From: Streptomyces sp. WM6378
Lineage (GTDB): Bacteria; Actinomycetota; Actinomycetes; Streptomycetales; Streptomycetaceae
Assembly: GCF_001279695.1 (NCBI RefSeq)
Contig: NZ_LGDD01000307.1
Span: forward strand, 1-64,000
Direction of reading: 5' to 3'
Length of the DNA stretch: 64,000 nt
In this document: piece by piece, positions 59,304 to 64,000 of the stretch
Position numbering within the stretch: the stretch's first letter is position 1
How the letters are laid out: each line of letters opens with the position of its first letter
Program-made: the position numbers and the translations under genes
Notes under the pieces: model-generated
What the model was told of the DNA's origin: nothing
Databases searched by the model: none
Seen by the model: the letters and a program-made list of their open reading frames with translations, nothing else

Positions 59304-60701
59304 ATGACGCAGACGGAGGACGAATTCGGCGAGGAACTGGCGGATTTCGTCAGACGGGTGGGCGAGCTGCGCACCGCGCGCGCCCGCCCGGTCGGTGAGC
59401 AGTTGACGGTGCTGGACGCGGCGCTCTTCGAACTCCAGCACGTGGCGGAGCAGTTGTGGCCGCGGTATGAGCAGATCCTGGCCGCCGCGGTGGCGCCCTC
59501 GCCCGTGGAACGGCAGGAACGGCAGCTCCTCAAGGCCCTGTTCCAGCGGCTTCCGCTGCCGGTGGCGCTGGTCGACCGGGAGACCGTCGTACGCAGGTTG
59601 AACTTCGCGGCGACCGGCCTCACCGGGGTTCGCGCCGGGTACGCCACCGGGCGGCCGCTCGCGGCGCTGCTCACGCCCGGCGACCGGGCGGCGTTCCGCT
59701 CGCAGGCCGCCGCGGTGGCCCGGGGCGAGGGCGACCGCGGGCTCACCGTCCACCTCCAACAGCGCCCCGAAGAGCCCTTGTTGGCGACCCTCACCGCGCT
59801 GCGACCGCCGGACGAGCCGCAGCCCGCGGTGCTCGTGGTGTTCCAGGCGGGCAGCGCCCGGGGCTCGGCCGCCGCTCCCCCACCGCCGGAGGTGCCCGAT
59901 CTCGCCGAGTCGACCCGGCACGCCGAACTCATGGACACCGTCGACCTCATGGCGTCCACACTGCTCCAGCTGGCGCCCGGCGAGCGGGGGGCGGTGCTCG
60001 CCGGGGCCGCCCGGGTGCTCTGCGGGCGGTTCGCCGACTGGATCGTGGCCGACCTGGTCGACGGCGGGCTGCGGCGCGCGGTGGCCCTCGGCCCGCCGGA
60101 CCCGGCCGCGGCCCCGCTCCTGCACGCCGTGGCCGGCCAGGACCCGGCGAGCTGCCCGTTGGTCCTGGAGGCGGCCCGGGCGGGGAACGGGGTGCTCCAG
60201 GTGCAGCCCGAGGACATCGAGGGCTTCGGCCACGACCCGTCGGGCGCCCCGGTGCTCGCCCGCGCCGAGGTGTCGTCGCTGATGTGCGTGCCGCTGGGCG
60301 CGCCGGGGCCGGTGACGGGGGTTCTCACGCTGTTCCGCACCGGCTCGGCGCGCCCGTTCTCGATGGCGGAGGGGCAGGCCATGGATGTGATGTCCCGTCA
60401 CGTCGCGCTCGCTATGCGGCGTCCGGCTCCTGGCCACGATTTTGATGATCCGACAGATTCCGCTCCGTGCAGGGCAGTTGATCCGCCCGAGGAGTCCTGC
60501 GCGTCCGCGGCGCCCGCGGTACCGCCGCCCTCGGCTTCGTCCGCTCGTCCGGCTTCGCCGGAGAGCTCTCAGCGTTCATCGGATCCGCGTCCGCCGCGGC
60601 CTCGTCCCGGACGGCCGCGGCTGCCGGCCTCGACGGCTGAGGGTGATCGTCGTGCGGATCCCGCAGGGCCTGGTCCCGCAGACGGCTGCAGCAGCGCGTG
60701 A
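59304..60701 (+). CDS. PAS-GAF sensor protein with a disordered tail overlapping the sigma gene
   Basis: 465 residues: helical N-terminus (1-75), PAS-like domain (about 80-175, RLPLPVALVDRETVVRRLNFAATGLTG), GAF domain (about 215-375), then a Pro/Ser/Arg-rich tail of about 90 residues. No phosphatase, kinase or output domain remains, so it may act by binding partners. It is divergent from the GAF-ANTAR gene. Its last 290 bases overlap the convergent sigma-factor gene on the other strand. Confidence 0.82.
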   Translation: MTQTEDEFGEELADFVRRVGELRTARARPVGEQLTVLDAALFELQHVAEQLWPRYEQILAAAVAPSPVERQERQLLKALFQRLPLPVALVDRETVVRRLNFAATGLTGVRAGYATGRPLAALLTPGDRAAFRSQAAAVARGEGDRGLTVHLQQRPEEPLLATLTALRPPDEPQPAVLVVFQAGSARGSAAAPPPPEVPDLAESTRHAELMDTVDLMASTLLQLAPGERGAVLAGAARVLCGRFADWIVADLVDGGLRRAVALGPPDPAAAPLLHAVAGQDPASCPLVLEAARAGNGVLQVQPEDIEGFGHDPSGAPVLARAEVSSLMCVPLGAPGPVTGVLTLFRTGSARPFSMAEGQAMDVMSRHVALAMRRPAPGHDFDDPTDSAPCRAVDPPEESCASAAPAVPPPSASSARPASPESSQRSSDPRPPRPRPGRPRLPASTAEGDRRADPAGPGPADGCSSA

Positions 60702-61446
60702 TCAGCCGGGACACGTGCATCTGCGAGATGCCGAGGTCCTCGGCGATCCGGCTCTGGGTCATGTCCCGGAAGAACCGCATGTAGAGGATCTTCCGTTCGC
60801 GCTCGGGCAGGCAGCTGAGGCCGGGCTTGACGGCCTCGCGGTCGACGACGGTGTCGAGGGCGGGATCCGCGCTGCCGAGCGAGTCGCTCAGGGTGTATCC
60901 GTCGTCGCCGCCCGGGAGTTCGGCGTCGAGGGAGAGCGCGCTGAAGCTGTCGATGGCTTCGAGCCCGGCCCTGACCTCTTCCTCGGTCATCCCGGTGTGC
61001 GCGGCGAGCTCCGCCACGGTGGGCCGGTGGGACCCGGCGCTCGCGGCGAGCTCCTGGGTCGCGGCCCGCACCCGGCTCCTCAAGTCCTGGACGCGGCGCG
61101 GCACATGGAGTGTCCACATGTGGTCGCGGAAGTGCCGCTTGATCTCGCCGGTGATGGTGGGCACCGCGTAGCTCTCGAACGCGGCGCCGCGGGCCGGGTC
61201 GTACCGGTCGACGGCCTTGACCAGGCCGAGGGCAGCTACCTGGCGGAGGTCCTCCAGGGCCTCGCCCCGGTTGCGGAAGCGGCCGGCGAGCCGCTCGGAC
61301 ATGGGCAGCCAGGCGCGGACGAGGTCCTGGCGCAGGGCGTCCCGTTCGGGCCCATCGGGCAGTGCGGCGAGCCGCTCGAACGCGGCGGCGGTCCTGGGTG
61401 CGTCGTCGTGCGGATGCCTGTGCTTCGCCGTGGTGTTGGTTCGCAT
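60412..61446 (-). CDS. SigB/SigF-family RNA polymerase sigma factor
   Basis: 344 residues from the ATG at 61446. Region 2 (LEDLRQVAALGLVKAVDRYDP), region 3 (PTVAELAAHTGMTEEEVRAGLEA) and region 4 (LPERERKILYMRFFRDMTQSRIAEDLGISQMHVSRLI) are intact. SigB/F-type factors direct stress or sporulation genes and are controlled by anti-sigma factors; none lies nearby. A disordered tail of about 80 residues after region 4 is unusual and is the part that overlaps the PAS-GAF gene. Confidence 0.9.
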   Translation of the reverse strand: MRTNTTAKHRHPHDDAPRTAAAFERLAALPDGPERDALRQDLVRAWLPMSERLAGRFRNRGEALEDLRQVAALGLVKAVDRYDPARGAAFESYAVPTITGEIKRHFRDHMWTLHVPRRVQDLRSRVRAATQELAASAGSHRPTVAELAAHTGMTEEEVRAGLEAIDSFSALSLDAELPGGDDGYTLSDSLGSADPALDTVVDREAVKPGLSCLPERERKILYMRFFRDMTQSRIAEDLGISQMHVSRLITRCCSRLRDQALRDPHDDHPQPSRPAAAAVRDEAAADADPMNAESSPAKPDERTKPRAAVPRAPRTRRTPRADQLPCTERNLSDHQNRGQEPDAA

Positions 61447-61727
61447 ATGCGGTCCAGCTCCCTGAAACGGTGTCGGCGGATGGTTGTCACCGAGGGAGCC
61501 CGGCCGGGCAGCGTGGCACGCCCGGAGCGGACAGCCGCTCCCACGGACGTGCCTCCGGTCCGAAGCACGAGGTTCGCCTGCCCTGGCCCGCCGGGGCCAA
61601 ACGTGCCCTCTCGCGAAACGGCGCGGAAAGCGTGTTTCCGTGCCCCGGACCCCGGTACCCGGTCCGGGGCACGGAGGCCGCGAAGGCCGACCGGCCCTAC
61701 GGATCGACAGGAACGGGGCGCGCAGCC

Positions 61728-62123
61728 ATGGCACGTTTCGTGCGGGAAGTGATGACGGCGGGCGTCACCGCCGTGCCGCCCGATGCCTCACTGGTGGAGG
61801 CGGCGCAGCTGATGCGGGCCCAGGACATCGAAGACGTGCTGGTCACCAGGGCCGGTCGGGTCATCGGGGTGCTCACCGACCGGGACATCACGCTGCGGGC
61901 GGTCGCCGAAGGGGCGGATCCACTGACCGTCAGCGCCCAGGCGGTGTGCACGCGGCCGCCGGTGTGCGTGGGCCCGGACGACGAGGTGGCCACCGCGGTC
62001 ACGCTGATGCGCCGGCACGCGGTACGGCGGCTGCCGGTGGTGGCGGAGGGCCGCCCGCTCGGCATGGTGAGCCTCGGCGACGTGACGGACCACGACACGC
62101 GGGGCGGTGTCGCACCTCTTTAG
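61728..62123 (+). CDS. Tandem CBS-domain protein
   Basis: 131 residues: two CBS motifs (FVREVMTAGVTAVPPDASLVEAAQLM and the AVCTRPPVCVGPDDEVATAVTLM region). CBS pairs bind adenosine nucleotides or SAM and sense energy state. Stand-alone members of this size are common in actinomycete stress loci such as this one. Start after a modest AGGAAC site. Confidence 0.87.
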   Translation: MARFVREVMTAGVTAVPPDASLVEAAQLMRAQDIEDVLVTRAGRVIGVLTDRDITLRAVAEGADPLTVSAQAVCTRPPVCVGPDDEVATAVTLMRRHAVRRLPVVAEGRPLGMVSLGDVTDHDTRGGVAPL

Positions 62124-62222
62124 GGGCACGCCATGATCCCCGTCCGGCGGGCCGACCCCGAGGAGCGGCCGAGCCCCGGGCGGAGGCCGGTTGGGCAGGG
62201 GGCGGCCGGGTACTCGCGGGCC

Positions 62223-63692
62223 ATGACGCACTTCACTTGGCACAAGCGACTCGGCGCTCAAGACCGGGCGCTGTTCCACTTCGCCGCCACCCGGCACTGG
62301 CCGGCCGCCGAGGCGGTACTGCCACGGCTGAGCCGGGCCGCCAACCACGGCGCGCTCTGGTTCGCGGCGGCCACCGCGATGGGCGCGACCCGTTCGCCCC
62401 GGGCCCGCCGGGCGGCGCTGCGCGGCGTCGCCTCGCTGGCGCTGGCCTCACTGGCGGTGAACACCGTCGCCAAGCGCTCGGTGCGCAGGGCCCGCCCGCT
62501 GCTCGACGCGGTGCCGCTGGGGCGCCAGTTGAAGCGCCGCCCGATCACCACGTCGTTCCCTTCCGGCCACGCCGCGTCGGCCGCCGCCTTCGTGACCGGG
62601 GTCGCCCTGGAGTCGCGGTCCTGGGGCGCGGCCCTGGCCCCGGTGGGCTTCTCGGTGGCGGCGTCCCGCGTGTACACCGGGGTGCACTTTCCGGGCGACG
62701 TGGTGGCGGGCGCGGCGCTCGGGGTGGGCGCGGCCCTCGCCGTACGCGGGCTCGTGCCGACCCGCACCCAGCTCCCGCCGCCCGGCCGTCCGCACGCCGA
62801 CGCGCCGGCGCTGCCGGCGGGCCAGGACCTGGTGGTCGTAGCCAATCGCGCATCCGGCACCGCGCTCGCGAAGGCCGCGCAGGTGCGCGCCGCGCTCCCG
62901 CTCGCCGAGGTCGTCGAGTGCGACCCCGACGATCTGGCGACCGCCTTCGAGAAGGCGGCGGGCCGCTGCCGGGCGCTCGGGGTGTGCGGCGGCGACGGCA
63001 CCGTCAACCTGGCGGCGTCCGTCGCCGCCCGCCTCGGCGTACCGCTCGCCGTGTTCCCCGGCGGCACCCTCAACCACTTCGCCCTCGACCTCGGCATCGA
63101 GGAGGTCCAGGACACCTGCCGGGCGCTGGCCTCGGGCGACGCGGTGCGCGTGGACCTCGGCCGGTTCCGTCCCGGCCCGGACGGCGCGGACGCCGGATAC
63201 TTCCTCAACACGTTCAGCCTGGGCGTCTACCCGGAGCTCGTGCGGGTGCGGGAACGCTGGTCGCCACGGATCGGCGGCTGGGCCGCGGGCATCCTCGGCT
63301 CGTACGAAGTGCTGCGCGGGGAGCGGCCGTTGCGGGCGGACCCCGGGGGCAGTCGCCCCGCGCTGTGGCTGCTCTTCGCGGGCAACTGCGTCTACCAGCG
63401 CCTGGGCCCGGCTCCCGCCCGCCGCTTCGACCTCGCGGACGGCCTGCTCGACGTGCGCGCGGTACGCGGCGGCCGGCTGCCAGGCCTGCGCCTCCTCGCC
63501 GCCGCCCTGGCGGGCCCGCTGCACCGCTCCCCCGTCCACACCTCACGCCGGATGGCCCGCCTCAGGATCCCGGGCCTGGCGCCGGGCACGTCGTTGGCGT
63601 ACGACGGTGAAGTGACCACGGCAGCAAGCGAGTTGACGCTCGACAAGCTTCCGGAGGCGCTGACGGTGTACCGGCCCCCGGTCCGCCCTTGA
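62223..63692 (+). CDS. PAP2 phosphatase-diacylglycerol kinase fusion
   Basis: 489 residues from the ATG at 62223 (ATG at 62133 would add 30). N-terminal PAP2 domain with K-x6-R-P (KRSVRRARP), PSGHAAS and SRVYTGVHFPGD catalytic motifs; C-terminal diacylglycerol/sphingosine kinase-like domain with GVCGGDGTVNLA and PGGTLNHFA. The two activities are opposite steps on lipid phosphates, so the protein may remodel membrane lipids. Such fusions are known in actinomycetes. Confidence 0.88.
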   Translation: MTHFTWHKRLGAQDRALFHFAATRHWPAAEAVLPRLSRAANHGALWFAAATAMGATRSPRARRAALRGVASLALASLAVNTVAKRSVRRARPLLDAVPLGRQLKRRPITTSFPSGHAASAAAFVTGVALESRSWGAALAPVGFSVAASRVYTGVHFPGDVVAGAALGVGAALAVRGLVPTRTQLPPPGRPHADAPALPAGQDLVVVANRASGTALAKAAQVRAALPLAEVVECDPDDLATAFEKAAGRCRALGVCGGDGTVNLAASVAARLGVPLAVFPGGTLNHFALDLGIEEVQDTCRALASGDAVRVDLGRFRPGPDGADAGYFLNTFSLGVYPELVRVRERWSPRIGGWAAGILGSYEVLRGERPLRADPGGSRPALWLLFAGNCVYQRLGPAPARRFDLADGLLDVRAVRGGRLPGLRLLAAALAGPLHRSPVHTSRRMARLRIPGLAPGTSLAYDGEVTTAASELTLDKLPEALTVYRPPVRP

Positions 63693-63798
63693 AGCCGCCC
63701 GCGGTTCGAATGGCGAAACGAAGGTGCGGGTCCGCGAGGCTCAATTCCCGGCTTAGGGAGGGGATTCAGGGGAACTCGGAAGCAAGGAGGTACACATC

Positions 63799-63966
63799 AT
63801 GGTCCCGATTCTGCTCGTCCTGCTCCTCGCACTTCTTCTGTTCGGTCTCGGCTTCGCGGTCAAGATTCTCTGGTGGATCGCGATCATCGTGCTCGTCGTA
63901 TGGCTGCTCGGATTCCTGATGCGTTCGACGACAACGTCCGGCCGGTCACGCTGGTACAGGTGGTAG
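63799..63966 (+). CDS. Small hydrophobic membrane protein
   Basis: 55 residues with AAGGAGG 8 bases before the ATG. Two hydrophobic segments (PILLVLLLALLLFGLGFAV and WWIAIIVLVVWLLGFLM) precede a short basic tail ending RWYRW. Such proteins are frequent in Streptomyces and often called hydrophobic proteins (DUF5670-like); function unknown. The window ends soon after. Confidence 0.75.
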   Translation: MVPILLVLLLALLLFGLGFAVKILWWIAIIVLVVWLLGFLMRSTTTSGRSRWYRW

Positions 63967-64000
63967 CGGAAATTCAGGAACTCTCCCTCGGAAGCAGGGG

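Overview
The window is very GC-rich, with dense ATG/GTG-started genes, 4-bp ATGA/GTGA gene overlaps, many secreted hydrolases with Sec or Tat signals, and regulators of kinds common in actinomycetes (TetR, AraC, TrmB, XRE, ANTAR, SigB-type sigma). It is best explained as a Streptomyces chromosome segment, probably arm or accessory-rich. No rRNA, tRNA, transposase or prophage genes were seen.

Layout. 0-2.2 kb: edge of a small secreted protein, a four-repeat membrane protein, a RidA-like protein. 2.5-18.1 kb, all on the minus strand: a complete PQQ cofactor operon (pqqA-B-C-D-E, gene order from 18.1 kb downward) runs into a train of exported polysaccharide-active enzymes (GH105, a lyase-like protein, GH28, GH29-like, GH27), then GH18, GH8 and a secreted CBM35/6-FN3-FN3-PQQ sugar dehydrogenase. 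The cell would make PQQ, export carbohydrate-binding PQQ enzyme and glycosidases, and oxidise released sugars outside the cell. 18.4-23.4 kb: aldo/keto reductase, S53 peptidase, ricin-B lectin, lipoprotein phosphatase, S1 protease. 23.7-29.8 kb: regulator/target pairs (TetR, AraC-NmrA), small secreted protein, methyltransferase, pterin dehydratase, epimerase. 30-34.3 kb: two-component system and a GT2-DUF2064-methyltransferase operon. 34.3-36.3 kb: S53 peptidase broken by an internal deletion and frameshift. 36.7-49.9 kb: TrmB and XRE regulators, molybdopterin oxidoreductase, GT87-type mannosyltransferase, GNAT, GH6, several small proteins, a serine hydrolase, a crystallin/Ig-like protein and a degenerate inositol-phosphatase-like protein. 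49.9-58.4 kb: LmeA-like protein, APC permease, phosphodiesterase, MBL hydrolase, DedA, aminotransferase-fold protein. 58.5-64 kb: signalling block (GAF-ANTAR, PAS-GAF, SigB-type sigma, CBS), PAP2-diacylglycerol kinase fusion, and a tiny membrane protein.

The outstanding signal is not a gene. The 12-bp perfect palindrome GAGAGCGCTCTC occurs 18 times, plus about ten close variants, in coding sequence, at start and stop codons and between genes. By base composition about 0.01 copies are expected. In two places it forms regularly spaced arrays: three copies exactly 55 bp apart (43-nt spacers) after the DedA gene, and four variants exactly 54 bp apart inside pqqB, where they create an 18-residue tandem repeat in a PqqB that is about 80 residues longer than usual. 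This looks like a highly iterated palindrome with a DNA-level function or an expansion mechanism of its own.
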